Positions 1 to 13,643 of a stretch of 64,000 nucleotides of DNA are shown here, piece after piece. The notes under the pieces were generated by a model. That model had not been told where the DNA came from. It saw only the letters and a program-made list of their open reading frames with translations, and did not search any database. The number at the start of each line of letters is the position of its first letter. The first letter of the stretch is position 1. The stretch is from Gymnorhina tibicen (Eukaryota > Chordata > Aves > Passeriformes > Artamidae), in NCBI GenBank assembly GCA_013399875.1, contig VXAZ01005568.1, positions 310,001 through 374,000 of the forward strand, written 5' to 3'. Made by a program: the position numbers and the translations under genes.

Positions 1-2589
1 CATCCTGCTGTCCAAAAAATATATGTATATTATCCAGGGTCACTTAGTAATTTGTATGTATGGATATATTTTATGCACATAAAAGAATAATATGAATTAT
101 CTGTAAACATCTGTGGATGTTCTAAAAATCAAAAGCATTTCTTTAGGACTGGTACTGAGCAGGAACTTGTGTCTGTGGTTTCAGTACCATCTTGCTGTTT
201 GTTTATATCAGTAAAACTTCAGACCCTGGTTTCCCTTTTGCCCTCTAAGCACTACGAACAACAGAACAGAGTAAAATAACAACTGAAAAAACTTTCTTCT
301 GCCAAATATCTGCTGCCTTCATAAGATCACGTCTTCTGATTTTTCTTAACTATTTTTTTTTTTTTGGTGCATTTAAGGCCTGAAAGCAGTGACCCTGTTG
401 CTAAGCAACTGAGATGCTTAGGCCTCAGCCCTGGTGGTTGAGATGAAAAAAGGTCAATTAATGTGGCAGGCCTGTCCTTATCAATATGCTACTGTGGCAC
501 CAACTTTTATTTCTTTACAGTAATATATCATAATAAGTTTTGTAGGTCTTTATACTGCAGATCTCCTTCTGAATAAAAGCATAACTAAGACTTGAGGGTA
601 TGTCTGATATAACAGAAAATGTAACCATAAAAAAAAGAAATCCAGAATAGAAATCATCTGACTGCTGACTATCCTGCTGTGCTGCCTGAGGCAGTTACAC
701 ATTTCCATTGAGTTATTTTATGATCAGGCCAGTATGTTATTGAAATATTATCTCTTTAGCCTTTCTCATTCTGATAAGAAATGACAGGCTCTCAGAACAC
801 TAATACACATGGAGAACAAAATATGGAGCTGTGGAGAAAATTCAGTTGGGGCAAGGAACAGCAGCTCAAGTATATTCCTATTAAAACTTCCTCACCAGTC
901 TTGTGTTGGATTTTAAATAACTGTCCCTGTTTTTATTCCAAAGTGAATAAACCTTTACTCCCTAGTACTACTACTATCACTACCACAAAATTTGTCAAAT
1001 AATTTAGCAGTATGAAGTACTAGCTATATGGAAAGTCTTCCTAATTGGGAAACATTTAAAAGGCAGTCAACTGCTCATTACTGCATTTTTAAAGCATTTG
1101 GAGAACCTAAAATCCACTGGCTGTTCCTGTTGTCCTCCTCTGCCCATTGATCAGGCTCCTGGCAGGGAAGATTCCTCCCCTTCAGGAAACTATCAAAGGT
1201 GAACACCTACACAGGCTTCTATGGAGGAGGTTGCAGGCAGTGGCTGTGGTCACTTTGGGATCAATGGGTGACCCAGGGAGCCACCTTCCTCTCTTCCAGG
1301 GTGCATGGTGTCTCTGTTAGTGTCAGCAGGCTCCTCCTCCTTTCCAACATGCTCAGCAAGGGATGGAAGAAGCACCCTGGATGCCCCAGGAATTTGGAAG
1401 CACCTTCTGAATTATCAGGTGCTGCTAGTAGGGTAAAATGATGACACCATGCATTAGCTGGTACTGGGATGAGCAGTACCCAGACAAATTACCATAAGGA
1501 GAAAAAGATTTTCACATGATGATCTGAAAACACAAAAAATGCTTTGTCTGCATTACTGATCATTCTTCTTGACCAAATGCTGTTAGGGTCACAAGAAAAT
1601 TTAGTTTTCCTTATTTTTGGCAGTCTTCTCTGCTCAAGTGCTGCACTATCAAGAGTGATGCTCAGTGCAGTTGTTGATGGACTGGGAGTGCCATTTTTTG
1701 CCTGCTTTTTGCCCTTCCTCCAACCTTATCCTGTTGTGTAGGGCAGGAAGAAACCAGTCTGAACACTGTCTGAGTACTTAATTATGTATTCATTCCAGCG
1801 GTAATCAAGGATTGCATCTAGGTAATGATGGTGGTTTACATGAGTGATCCTTTCTATGGGTAAGATAGTGTGGAAGAAGCTTGGTGAGGATCTTTCTAAT
1901 GCCTACTAGCATCCCATAAACCATCCTATTCTGCACAAAATAGGAGTTAAAGCCAGAAAGGCATCCTGCTCTTAATCCTATAGCTACTGCAGAAAGAAAT
2001 CCTCCAGAAGATCATTTTGTTCTTGTCAGATGAAAGAAATTCAAAATGTAACCTTTTATATCTTATTTGCAGTCACCTCATGATTTCAGGTACATAAATG
2101 TTACCTGGCTAATTACTGTTTATAGATAAGAATAAAACTAAAGGTCTCACTCCCTGTTCTGAAAGCATGACTATCCCTTCTCTTCCCCACACCTCCTATC
2201 CAAATTAAATAACTTTAGTTCATGAAATTCCTCCTGACTTTACATTAATGTGGGACTAAACACAAGGACTACAGTTTTCATCCTACTTCAGAGAGTGGGA
2301 TTTCATATTCTCTCTGTTCTTGTACCGCATGTACAGAATGGCATAAACTGACCTCCAGCTAATTTGGAGCAAGGACTCTGAGCTGTTCAGCCCAGTTTCC
2401 CTGCAGTTCTGATGCTCATGTGTGTTTTACTTTCTTGTTTTATAGCATTAGAGGAGAAGCAGATGCTGCCTTCCTCCCTGCAAATGCTATATACAGTGAA
2501 TCATCTTAGCCTCTCTGTAAAATTTCAACTTAATGGAGTCCTGGCATTTGTGATGAGCTGAGGAACTTAATTTTATAGAACAACCTATT

Positions 2590-2790
2590 GAACAAGCTGT
2601 TCTTGGACATTCCCATCTCAACTAAATGTTAAAAGTATTAAAATTCACATTAGCACAAAAGGAAATTTTGCATGGGTAATCCTTTAATACAGTGTTTTAT
2701 GGCTCTATTAGCTGCACAGCAGCTGGTGACATGATGAATTTAATCCATTAAAAAATTCAGTAAGAGGTTTAAAAGTCAGATTTTAAAAAC
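2590..2790. promoter_or_regulatory. Candidate conserved regulatory element
   Basis: AT-rich and non-repetitive, with clustered factor-type sites: gggtaatcc, a bHLH site inside gcacagcagctggtgac (cagctg), and attaaaaaattcag/tttaatccatt. The style resembles vertebrate conserved non-coding elements. This is inference from appearance only; no alignment was possible. Confidence 0.25.
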
Positions 2791-5744
2791 ATAATCTTGC
2801 TGCAAGGAAAGAGAACTTCTCCTCAGGGCCAGAGACATGGTGAGTTCACAGTGTGGCAGGTATACGAAACACACCTGCATGACAGGCTTTCATATGCTTA
2901 TGGTTTCACACCTAGCAGAGAGCTTATGGTGATGAGAAAGAACTCAGGAGCACACAGGAATTCTTAAAGGAGCGTGTTTAAGAATTGCATCTGTCCAGCT
3001 TTCTCTCCATCACTCTTTATTTTTTTTCTATTAAGGGATTTAATACTGTAGAGTTAAAAGGTTGCCTTTCTGCTTCTTATATGTGTATTCCATACAAAGA
3101 CCATAACACAGGAAATATTTATTTCTGTTTTGAAGATTTACTACCTGCCAAAGCCTGGTAGAAAATTCCTGTGTTTACTACACAAAGAAAAATTGCAGAT
3201 TTCTGAAAAGCCCCTTGTTTTTCTTTTTTTCTGTACAAAGAGGTTAACATGTTTGTTTTATAAATGTGTATGAATACACAATCCTGCCATGTTCTTATTT
3301 TACCATTATATTTAGTAGCCTTTTTGAGCAAACTCCTACAGTCACATAGACTAAGTAAAAATCTGAGCTTCAATTCACTGGTTTTTCTTAGAAGTTTCTT
3401 TGCAGATACAAAGAACCACCTGAAAAGATGAATTAAATTCCTACAGGCTTGTAACCTAAAAAGTTAATAAAAAGTACCTAAAAATTAATTATTGTTTTTT
3501 TTAAGCTGCGTTATTTTTAGGACATTTTAATTATTTTTGGAGCCCTCTTTCAACACTGCTGGCAGTGTTATTATCATATATACTTGTTTCTTGCCAGCCT
3601 TCTGGAATCAGTCCTTTACGAAATTAGACTGACTAAAATTATTTTTCTTGTCTGTGCAGTTTCAACCATGATTTCTCCATACAAATATTTCACTGATATC
3701 TACATTTTTCTGAATGACTTATTTTGCCAGGCAAAAATACGTTCTAGCTTCCCTTCCCAAACATTCACCTTTGCTAGGTTTCCCTGGGGAAACACTGCAT
3801 GGGCTTTAAATCAGGGTAAGCATATCTCTTTATGTAACCCCAATAGTAATTTTTATTTATTGTACATCTGATTTTGATCTATGATGTGCTGTTACAGATC
3901 ATAAAACAATAAAGGACGCTTTAAATAAATAATCAATCAGTTCTTTAGCCAATCAAACTATGCCAAGGAAGATTCCAGAGTACTTTAGTAACATTGTCCT
4001 TTAAATTCTTTACGAAGTTTAAGAAAAAGTCCAATGGCATGAAATGCTTTTCTTTTGTGTATCCTAGTCCTTCTTTCTCTGCCTTTGGAAATGGTTGAAG
4101 AGTAGGTGAGAAAGAACTGTACAGAGACAATGTACTCAGATTGATTGAAAGCAAAACCAAGGGAAGTATTTTTTTTGTTCATTGTATTTGATATTATGTG
4201 ACACAATTTTATTCAATTTTCCTCTAATTGGCTTTGCGCTTCTTACTTTTCTTCTGGGTGCATATAAAAGTAAGATTCATTACAAAATGAAGTTGATGAA
4301 AAGAAACTCCTGAAGAAATTGCATTTAGTAAAAATCCCCTACAAAAGGCAAAACCTACCAGGAATGTGTGTTCTAATTTGGGCTAGCTAAAGGCATATCT
4401 ACATGTTCAACTGCCTGATGTTGTGCAGTAGCTGTGCCCATATCAAAATAAATTCATGACTTGCAGTCTAGGAACATCCAGAGATGAATTCTTCACTGCT
4501 ATATGCAGATATGCAGAGAGATTTCTTCACAGAAAGCCATTATAGCATTCAACTTCCTTTCACCTTGTCTGTGGGGCGATCTCTCATCTTATACTTTCTG
4601 ATCACTTGGGGACTGTATTTCACTAAATAAAGCTCATGTAGATGCTCTGTTTTTCATCTGCTGCACATATACACTGTACTAGGACAGGCATCATGGCAGT
4701 GCCATTCTTATAATTTTGGACATGAAGGTGTGTAGAATGCTGCATTAAAATGTCCTACTTCCCTCCTGCTTCACGAAGTCTAAACTGGGGGATGTGGTGT
4801 GCGTATGTATGGGGGGATTATGGGTGTCTTAGAGTCCATCCTGCCTCTACAATTGTTTTGCATATACTTTTACGGCTATGACTGACATTATTTCTCCACT
4901 GCTATTGAGTGTCATCTGACTTACTTATCATTTGAACAGCTGCCATTAATGCAGTGAATTGGGTGGGTCAGTATGGAAGTGTCTTTACTGATCTAACCTC
5001 CAGAGTGTGGAGGTTATTAGGGTGGTATATTTAATAATCACAAAACTCGGACTTGGCTGTCCTTAACAAAATCCTGAGATTTTGCAAAGGGCAAAGATAA
5101 TCTTAAAAAAAAAGAGAGAGAGATCAAAATAGCAAGCAAAAACCAGTTTAGAAGCACACATGCTCCTAAAGATCTCTGCCGTGCTTTTCCTTAAAACCTA
5201 TTTCCAGATAAACTGGTGTGAAGGTTACAACACTAGCTGAGAGAACACATTTTCCTTTGTCCCCTAAAGTGCTCTGGTTGTCTAAAATGTATAATTTGCA
5301 TGGCTTTTTTGGTTTCTTGATTACAGTAGTGTACAATGCAATTAATATCTCCAAAAGCACAGAATGAACTTCCTTGAGATGAATGTAACTACCATTGAAA
5401 TAGAAATCTAAATTCAAACTATTCTAAATCATCACATACAGTGCAATTAGTAAAGAGAGAAATAACTTATTTGCCTGTTTAGAATCATGAAATGTGTTAT
5501 AACACACCCTTAGCAATACCTTCTACTTAAAATTAGATTTATCAGAGTAGCACTTACTGGCAAACTTGATTCCTTTTTTGTTGTTACAGTGTGTAGCACA
5601 GATGGCTGATTTATAGACATTCAAATAGCTGACTGTATTTCACACTTTCAGTACCAATGATTTTTAAAATAAGATCTTGATGCAGTGAGCAAAAACCGAA
5701 GAAAAATTTAGAACAGCAAGAATAATACATTCACAGAAAGATTT

Positions 5745-5764
5745 GCATATATATATAATATATA
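5745..5764. repeat. Short AT simple repeat
   Basis: atatatatataatatatac, an interrupted AT dinucleotide run in intergenic DNA. Confidence 0.7.
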
Positions 5765-8700
5765 CATGCAGACACACACAACATAAATGCTTTGCATTTC
5801 AGAACTGTGAAAACTGGATAAAACATCAATTAATAAAAGTCCACATCATATCTCTGAAGTAGACATTGTTATAGCACTCACATAAATAACAGGAAAGAGC
5901 TTATCAAATGTAAATGGGTGGTTCTTAATGTTTTTATTATTGAGACACACAGTTTAAAGTGTTTACTGTGTAGCATAAAAGTATGTGCCTATAGGCAATT
6001 TCTGAAAGCATGCATTCTACTTACAATAATAAAGTGTTACATCCTTTATTTTTTTGCTGGAAACTGCCTGATATGGAGAGGAGCATTTTAAAGACTTCTA
6101 ATATCTCTCTTTTGATAATGACAGTTAACTTTCTTCTAAGTTTAGATTGTGCGTTCTTTTGAATCTTTCATTTGAATCGTGTTTGAATTTAGCAAGAGAG
6201 GTTTGTCTGTTTGGCAACTCCTTTTGTGTAAAAATGACAAGAATATTGTGATATAAATTAACGCTACAATTTCATCTATCATTTGTTTGTCACTTAGCCA
6301 GTTACTGAAAAATGTTTCTAACTTTAAGAACACCTACTGTCCCTGTAAAATTTACGTAAAAACAAGGTAGTGGATTTTATTTGACAGAAGTCATTGACTG
6401 AGGAACCTCTGTGGACTGCATTAAAAGAAGAACTCTGAAAGATGAGACAAAGATGACTATTCACACTACTTTGTGCTAGCAGCTTCTGAAGTGGACCAGG
6501 AATAAACAAACAAACAGAAAATGACTAAAAAAATAAAATCATGTAATAAAAAGCCCAAACTGCCTAGAAAAGACAATTTTATTAGTATGTGGTCCAAAGT
6601 AGTCTAGTCTTATACAGGAAGACACCTCAGCAATGGGATGCCTTTATTATCTGCTTCTAATTTGTGATGTCATTTTGATATAAAATTAATATAAGCTATA
6701 TTTTTAAAAGTGGAGACGTGCAAAAAGTCACATATGGAAGAAGAAACAGGGCTTAAGAATTTTTTAAATGACCATATTTCTTTTAATTTCAGATATGAAG
6801 TTAAGTATGTGCAGCCATCATATGCAAGTTGAACAGCACCTACACATTGCCTCAGCTCTTATTGAATTCTTTACTGCAGATGTCCAAACATGTGAATAAC
6901 AGTGCGAGGAATATGGGTTTTTTTCAACCTTCATGACCACTTGGAAGGCAACAGGTATTCTTTGTAAGTTTTGGTTGTCTTCCCTAGAACCACCAACTTC
7001 AAAGACCACTGAGCAGCTACGAGGGGCACAGCCGGATGCTCCCTGCATTTATGAATGACAGACTGACAAGAAAATGTTTCCATAATGTCTGTTTCCTGCT
7101 GTTTCACTTCCAGATGAGAGGAAAGGTGGTGATCAGTGATTTGAATAGCCTTTTTGTCCATGCCCCATCACAAATAACACTACTTGGAGTCCTGCAGTCT
7201 AAGCAGGAGTGTGTGAGAGGTAGGTGCTAGTTTTGCCATCTGTAAAATTAAGATGTTAATATTTTGCAATAACACCATTTTATAATGATGAAACAATCAG
7301 TTCTTGAAATGTTTTTAAAAGAGGGGAAGAGGCTATAAAAGTGTTCATTGCTGTAACTAAACAAGCACTCTCAGGTGAACAACTTCCACACACATTATGT
7401 CAAAAACATTTAGCAACAACTTATATATGGGAGCTGGAAGAATGTAATTCATAAAAAAGGCATGGAGATACAACAGCTAACTACGAGAGACTCTAAAAAG
7501 TTGTTTTACTTTGTGAAGGACCACAAACCATCAGTGATAAAAAGGATCTTTTAAGCTGTCAAGAAAGGCCAGAAAGGTATTACAGGGAAAGAATCATCCT
7601 GGAAACAGTTCAAAAAAGAGGATGTGGAATCTCCCACCTGTGAAGGGAAAAAGCAAGCAGTGGGAAAAATGAGAGCTGACATGTGTGTCATATATGAAGA
7701 AGACAGAGTGGATAACAAGAACTGACATGTGGGGAGATGCCTTTGTCAAATTGCCAGAAGTTCCAGAGCTGGTGACACCTTGCTGAAGGCAGATGAGGTT
7801 GGGAAAGATGAATGCACCATGCCACCTTTCAAAGGTCAAGATTCTGCAACGGCATTGATGAAACACTGCCACAGCTGCCACACAATCTTGGTAGGTAGGG
7901 AAAGAAAGCTTTCATTCCTTCCTGCAACACAAAAATTGAAGGGAAATCTAATAATTAGCCTATTACAGGATAGTCAATCATTTAACTACTGAAAATCAGG
8001 GGAGACATATTCTAATCTCATTCCACTTGAGAAATCCTGTTGCCTTTATTGGCAGGATTTGTGTCACTGATGGGAAATCTCTCATTCTGACTTCAAGAGC
8101 AGTTGTTCTCTGGCGGCCTGATTCATTAAGTTAATGGGACACTTTCTGTTGAGTCCTCTGAGAATAAGATTTGTGCACTGATAAATCTCAGTAGTTTCAA
8201 AAGTTCATCTAATCAAAGGTGATCTGAATGTCTTCCATCCAATTACTGCGCCAAAGACAATCAGTTTCATCATCCTTCCAGATACTGCTATTTCAGCTGG
8301 GCCCATCAAGCCAGGAAAACCAGTTCCTTGCACTTTACTGTACACCTGTATTCTTGCCTAAATCTCCTGACAACCCAGACAGAAAAAGGATGCGGGGGAT
8401 GGGGAAGAGTGGAACAGTCTCTGTTATGCTAGCACAAAGAAGTGAGCTTAAGAGTTTATGAGAGAGTCAGAATTTGATGTCTTTTTGTTTAAACCACTAC
8501 AATCATTCCTGGATTTTGAACCACAAAGTACATAATCCCTTTCTGTGAAAATTCCATATTTTCTTCTCTTCCAAGGCATCTTTGTCCCAGACACAGGTCC
8601 AGTGCTTCCTTGCCACTCTTTCCTCACATTTTTCACCTTCTTATCCTTCATGCCCACTTGTTTTTCCTAAATAATTAATATATGGAGCAGTTTCTTCCGT

Positions 8701-9184
8701 TTGTTAATTTTCTTCCATTATCAGGGATGCTGTGTCTTTTGTGCACTTACGTTACCCATGACTGTCAAATTTAGACAGCTACACATATCCGAGGCACCCT
8801 CTCTTGACTGCAAAAATGTCAAAGTGATCTTTGCTTCTAATACACAATAATTCATTGGCCTTACATTCCAAACTATGACCAAGACACTACATTTTGCTAT
8901 GTCTTTTATGACTTTTAATGTACTCACATGATATTCAGGAAAGGTCTTGCAATAAAAGCAGTAATCCCCGTTTCACCAATGGAAATTCAATCAGGAAAAC
9001 CCACCTGCTTTGTACTTCCCTAGCCCTGGTGATTAGATTATGTTATGTTGATGGCAGTGCAGGGGAGAATAGGTTAGCTGAAACTGATGTATAAGCAGTC
9101 TCACTGTTTGTAGTGTTGTAAATACATATTATAATATTGGCTTTTCGCAATTATTAAAAGGATGCTATATGTAAAAGGATGTAG

Positions 9185-9710
9185 TGTTTTTAACGATAGC
9201 TAATGCCTTTATTTCTGTTATTAGTAGTAGTAATATAGCTGATATAGTTATGCTTGTGGTAGTTAAACTGTCTGCTTGGTTGGATAACTCCCAGTGAACG
9301 TATAATGAAGACCCCTGCTACTGACATGCCAGCTATCAGCAGCTACCGCCTGCAGACACCATGGACCAAAGCCCAAACTGGAGGTGATAACAAAAACTGA
9401 CTAAAACCACAGCCAAGGAATACGCATGCTCTAAAAAAGGCGGACCCGGGGAGGATCCATGCTAAATAGTTCCTAGAAAATGTAAACTAGTTTAAGGAAA
9501 AGTTTGAATATGCATAATTGTTTATGAATATGCATTAAGCTGATGCAATAGTAAAGGTATGTAAAGGGTGTCCCCGCGATGGCAGGTGTGCTCTTGGCTG
9601 AGTGCCAAGGCTACCCAGCACTGTAACTTTTGCTTTATTGTCTTTGTCCCCTATTGTCCTTTATTAAAAACTTTTAAATTTTAACAGGAGAGTGAACTTC
9701 GTTTTTCACA
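9185..9710 (+). mobile_element. Probable solo LTR of an avian endogenous retrovirus
   Basis: Seen: about 526 bases unlike the flanks, starting TG and ending CA (gtttttcaca), flanked by the same 4 bases (gtag at 9181-9184 and 9711-9714). Near the 3' end an ATTAAA signal (9663-9668) follows a T-rich tract, as at an R/U5 border, and the body has the 'tatgaatatgcat' repeat often seen in avian ERV LTRs. No tRNA-primer-binding site or gag/pol/env frame lies next to it, so it would be a solo LTR left by recombination. The 4-base flank match could be chance, the left boundary is the weak point, and the family was not identified. Confidence 0.5.
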
Positions 9711-9714
9711 GTAG

Positions 9715-12639
9715 GAACTTAGTGCAGATTTCATGGTTCCTTGTCATGCTGTTTTGGATTGCTTGTCTTTATCTGCAGCACTGGGCAGCTCTGATTTTCT
9801 CGAAAGGCACTGGAAACTAGGCAGTGCACATTGGAAACTAGTGCTGCACAAAAACAAAGGGAAGGTGTTTCACTTGTCAAATTTGGCTGTTCTGATTGCA
9901 AAGTGTTGGTGGGGATGAAGAAGGCTATACAAAAGATGGGACAAAAAACCATCATACTGCACTGGTCTCCTTTGGCACTGACTGACTGATAATCTTTCCC
10001 ACTTCAGTGCACCTGATGGAGATGAGAGATGGAATAGCTAAACTAGTCTCAGTTACAATGGGTGACCTCACTGGGGTCATGTGTTTGGTCTGAGTAATTG
10101 TCAACGTGTTAACAAGACCTGCATTTAAAGGAAGAGAGAACAAAAGAGGTAAATAGCCACAATTTATCTGCCTATACTATCCATTCTTACTAGGGACCAA
10201 CTAGAGCAAATGTTCCTAATTCCATCAAGGGCATTTCTTCCGTTTAATGAGCAGGAAAGAGAGACATTGTTCAAGTACAAGGGTTCAGTTTGCAGCAAGC
10301 CACAAATCACATTTCATTTATCAGGCCTACAGATGACAGGATATCATCAAATCCCTGGAGAGTCATATTCATTAAAAAGAAATCTTAAGTAATTACAACA
10401 ATTAATTGACTTGAAACAGTTTCGGGTGGAGAAGGTTTACATAATTCATTTGCCAGACAAAACAAGCCTTATGAAGTCAGGGTAACATATTATTTAGAAG
10501 CATCCTCCCCTTCCTGTAGTCTTGAAAAGCACAGGATAACACCAAATACCTGGAGACAACTGAAACGGGCAAACAAACAAACAAAAGACAGGAAAAGAAC
10601 CTGAACTTTTATAACTTTAACAAAGGGATAATGTTTCATTGGCTTGCTCTGATCATTACTTAGAAACCTGAGAATAAAACATTCTCCCATTTCTCCTTGT
10701 TTATTCTAAATAGGCAGAGGATTTCTAAGGATTAATTATGTAATAATAAAATTTGAAAACTAGTAAATCACTTCACACAGCCTCTTGTACAATGTGTACA
10801 ACATCATGTGTGTCTAGTTGCAAATTTATCCTGAAGTTTCCTCCTGGCTGTAAAATGCGCAGACTTATTTTGTTGCTTCCTGTTGACTGATTCGGAATTT
10901 CTAGATATCAGAATGCCATTCTCATGCCCATACTATGAATAAAAAGAAATATTCCTCAGATAAAACCTATTATTCGATCCAGTACTTTCTTGTGTTCCCT
11001 AACGTGCCTGTTTCCCAGTTTTACTTCTTGCTTTATATTCATTTTACACAGACAGAGGTTTTTCTGTTCCATGTGTGTTTAGTCTCTAATACAATATGGT
11101 GTTAATCCATGAGTAGGACTTCCAGGTGTTACAGCAACCAGGTATAACACTGAGATTTCCACAGTAACTCCAACTTCTTGAGAGAAGTTCTCTAAGCACT
11201 CAGACTGGTTTTAAATATGTTACTCTTTCTACTGGTGGTCCCAGTTGGTTTCCACTTCTCTGCACAGACATAACAATATCTTTGGGGAAATAAAGGAAAA
11301 GAACAGTCATAGTTCACAAAATGTATTTGCCAGAATAACGGTCACAGAAAAGCAAGTGCCAGAAATATTCTGGGATGTTTATGAAAGAGTTTAGATTCAA
11401 TATGTAGGTATATAATTCATTTATCATATAGCTTTACTCGAAAAATAAATTATTATAAGACTTAAAAACCGTTTTCCTACATCATTAACTAAGAAAAGTC
11501 TGCAACTCTACCTAAAAATAAGGAAAGGCTTGATTCAAATGATTAGTGATATGCAGTGTCAGTGAGCAGGTTGATAAAAATCAATGCCCATATTTGACAA
11601 GGAACAATGCCATTTTTTAAAAACTTGATAGTTAAAGATCATTTCTCTTCATGAGTTTCTGGCCTCTACTATCTGTCTTCTATGTCCTGTCACTAACAAA
11701 GATCTTTGTCTCATTTCAAAGCTCACCTCATGATATCGCCAGGAATGAAAAAAAAATTAATCCTTACTTCTGGTAATGCCATAGAGTGAGAGAATAAATA
11801 ACGAATTTCCCATATTTTCTGGCTATCTATAATTTCAGAATATTAATTTCAGATATATTCTGTTTAATTTCCAGATATTCTGATTATTTTTCAGGTCATA
11901 ATTGCCTTCCTTTGAAGAGTTTGATCTGTCTGCCACAGTGGAAAGGCCCACACATTTATGAGTTTTAATGTGGCATGTTTTCCAAATGTACAAACATATA
12001 ATCCTGACACCCCTGTCTTATGTGAATTCCATGCGTCTGATAAAATGCAAGGAGTGCAAATAATTTTGTTTTTCTTAACTTGTTAATCAGTTTATATCCG
12101 TCAAAATAAGGTAGCATAGAAGCTTCACATTTGCCTCAAATTTCTATATGTTTGGAGGTTTAATTTACAATTCACAAAGACTGAGTATGACTTTGGTTTT
12201 ACTCATACAACCAAAGGAGGTTTTTCTATACAAGCATTGTGTTTTCCTCTGATTCTGGCCATAGCAGGCAGTGTAAAAAAAGAACAGAACATATCAAAGC
12301 ACTGTACATGTTATTTCATAAAAGACTGAGGCAACCAACCCATCACAAATAAGACATTGTGACTGCAGCAGTGATTAATGAGATGCTAAGTGCAAGTAGA
12401 AAAAAGTATTTTCTGCCTAAGCATACAATCAGAACATTCTGCAAATTTTCTCAGTAGTGTACACGGTTCACATGTGCTGGAGCTTACATAGCAGAAGAGA
12501 TGCATTTAAGTAGCATAGATAATCCACATTCTAAATTTCAGAACATTACAAATGTAGACAACCTAAAAAGAAATCCTACTAAACTGTCAATTAGGAAAGC
12601 GTGCAAAATAAAAACCTTACCAACACAAGAAAACTGGAG
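9715..12639. other. Intergenic, no gene recognised
   Basis: Unique-looking AT-rich sequence between the probable LTR and the GC-rich block. A short (caaa)n run lies near 10568-10585. Nothing else was identified. Confidence 0.7.
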
Positions 12640-13047
12640 CTTGACGGCTGATAGTAGATCACGACCAGAGCTGGGGCTGATTCCTGCCAGAGTTCCCACC
12701 AAGGCAGGTGCCACTGAGAACATCAAGGTGCATCTCAGCACAGGCCATGCCCTGGCAGATCCTGAGCTATTGCCTGCCAGAACCTACCTTAAAAGAGAAA
12801 CTCTGCCCTATGCCCTTAAACTGTCCCATCTTTGGAGTCTAAATCCAGATACCCCTTGGAGGGGAGAAAAGGCTCAGTCCTTGTGTCTCCCGCTGACCCC
12901 CAGGCCTGGGGCTGTGCCCCCTCTGTCCGAGAGACATTCCCAAGACGGACACTCACCTAAGGGGGCTGCTACATTCCTCACAGCCCCCTGGGAACCACCT
13001 CTCCCCTCGGGCACCTGCGCGGGGCGGGAGTGCGGCTCAGGGAGATG

Positions 13048-13090
13048 TGACTGCACCCGGGATATTTCCTCTTGTGGGTTTATTTCCCCA
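13048..13090 (+). repeat. Member A of a dispersed repeat pair
   Basis: tgactgcacccgggatatttcctcttgtgggtttatttcccc aligns with 15411-15456 (gactgcacccagaatatttcttcttacaggtttttttttt). The first 25 bases agree at about 22 positions. Family unknown; could be a fragment of an unclassified repeat or LTR. Confidence 0.4.
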
Positions 13091-13570
13091 AGGCAGCCTC
13101 AGCACCCACGGCACTACCCTGCACAGCACGCCTGCGCCGACCAGGCCGCGCCACCACGGTTCTGTGGGGGCTGTGATGGAGACTGAGTCCCGCCTGTGCT
13201 GCGGTGCCAAAAGCAGGGAACCACAGGACTGCACAACCCTCCTGCCATAATATTTTTTGCCTTTTCTTGTTAAGAAAGAATTTAGCAGGATGGGTTTAAG
13301 CCCCAAGCCCCCAGATACTTTCACCTCTTGCCCTGTCCTTACTCCTCAGAGACCCGCCTCTCTCTGCTGCTGGTTCCTCTGCAGGCTCCATGGCTGATAT
13401 TGACAAGATTCATGGCAGCAGCCAGGATTTGGGCTGGCTTAGGTGGTGGGACAGGGCTCTTCCTCACAGCTGCCACTGTGCTCTGCCCCTCACAAATAGG
13501 CATGGCAACCTGGGCAGGCTGCAGCTCTCTGACGGATGGAGCTTCTTCCCGCCGCCTCGCAGCTCCCACG

Positions 13571-13643
13571 CTCACAGCCACACGGGCCCGTTGTTGTACA
13601 TTTCCTTGTGAATTTGAGAAAAATTTGTGAGCGTGGCTGTGAG
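13571..13643. repeat. 11-bp perfect inverted repeat around a palindrome
   Basis: ctcacagccac at 13571-13581 pairs with gtggctgtgag at 13633-13643 across a 51-base loop. Within the loop, right after the first arm, is the 10-bp palindrome acgggcccgt (13582-13591). The arms also contain the shorter pair cacgctcac/gtgagcgtg. It lies at the right edge of the GC-rich block. Confidence 0.6.

Larger units (their letters stand above)
1..9180. other. Intergenic, no gene recognised
   Basis: AT-rich DNA with short spurious open frames only (longest 95 codons), none with a recognisable protein signature or a splice-compatible neighbour. It holds a T-run at about 353-366, an AT simple repeat near 5750, a candidate regulatory stretch near 2.6-2.8 kb, and a possible MIR tail (ccatctgtaaaattaagat) near 7236-7260. 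Confidence 0.7.

Noticed and set aside
12500..13186. 228-codon plus-strand open frame as a protein-coding gene
   Set aside because: No recognisable domain or signal. Its second half is a GC-rich block where stops are rare by composition; the residues are rich in Pro, Arg, Cys and Gly as expected of random GC-rich translation. Kept only as a finding about the block.
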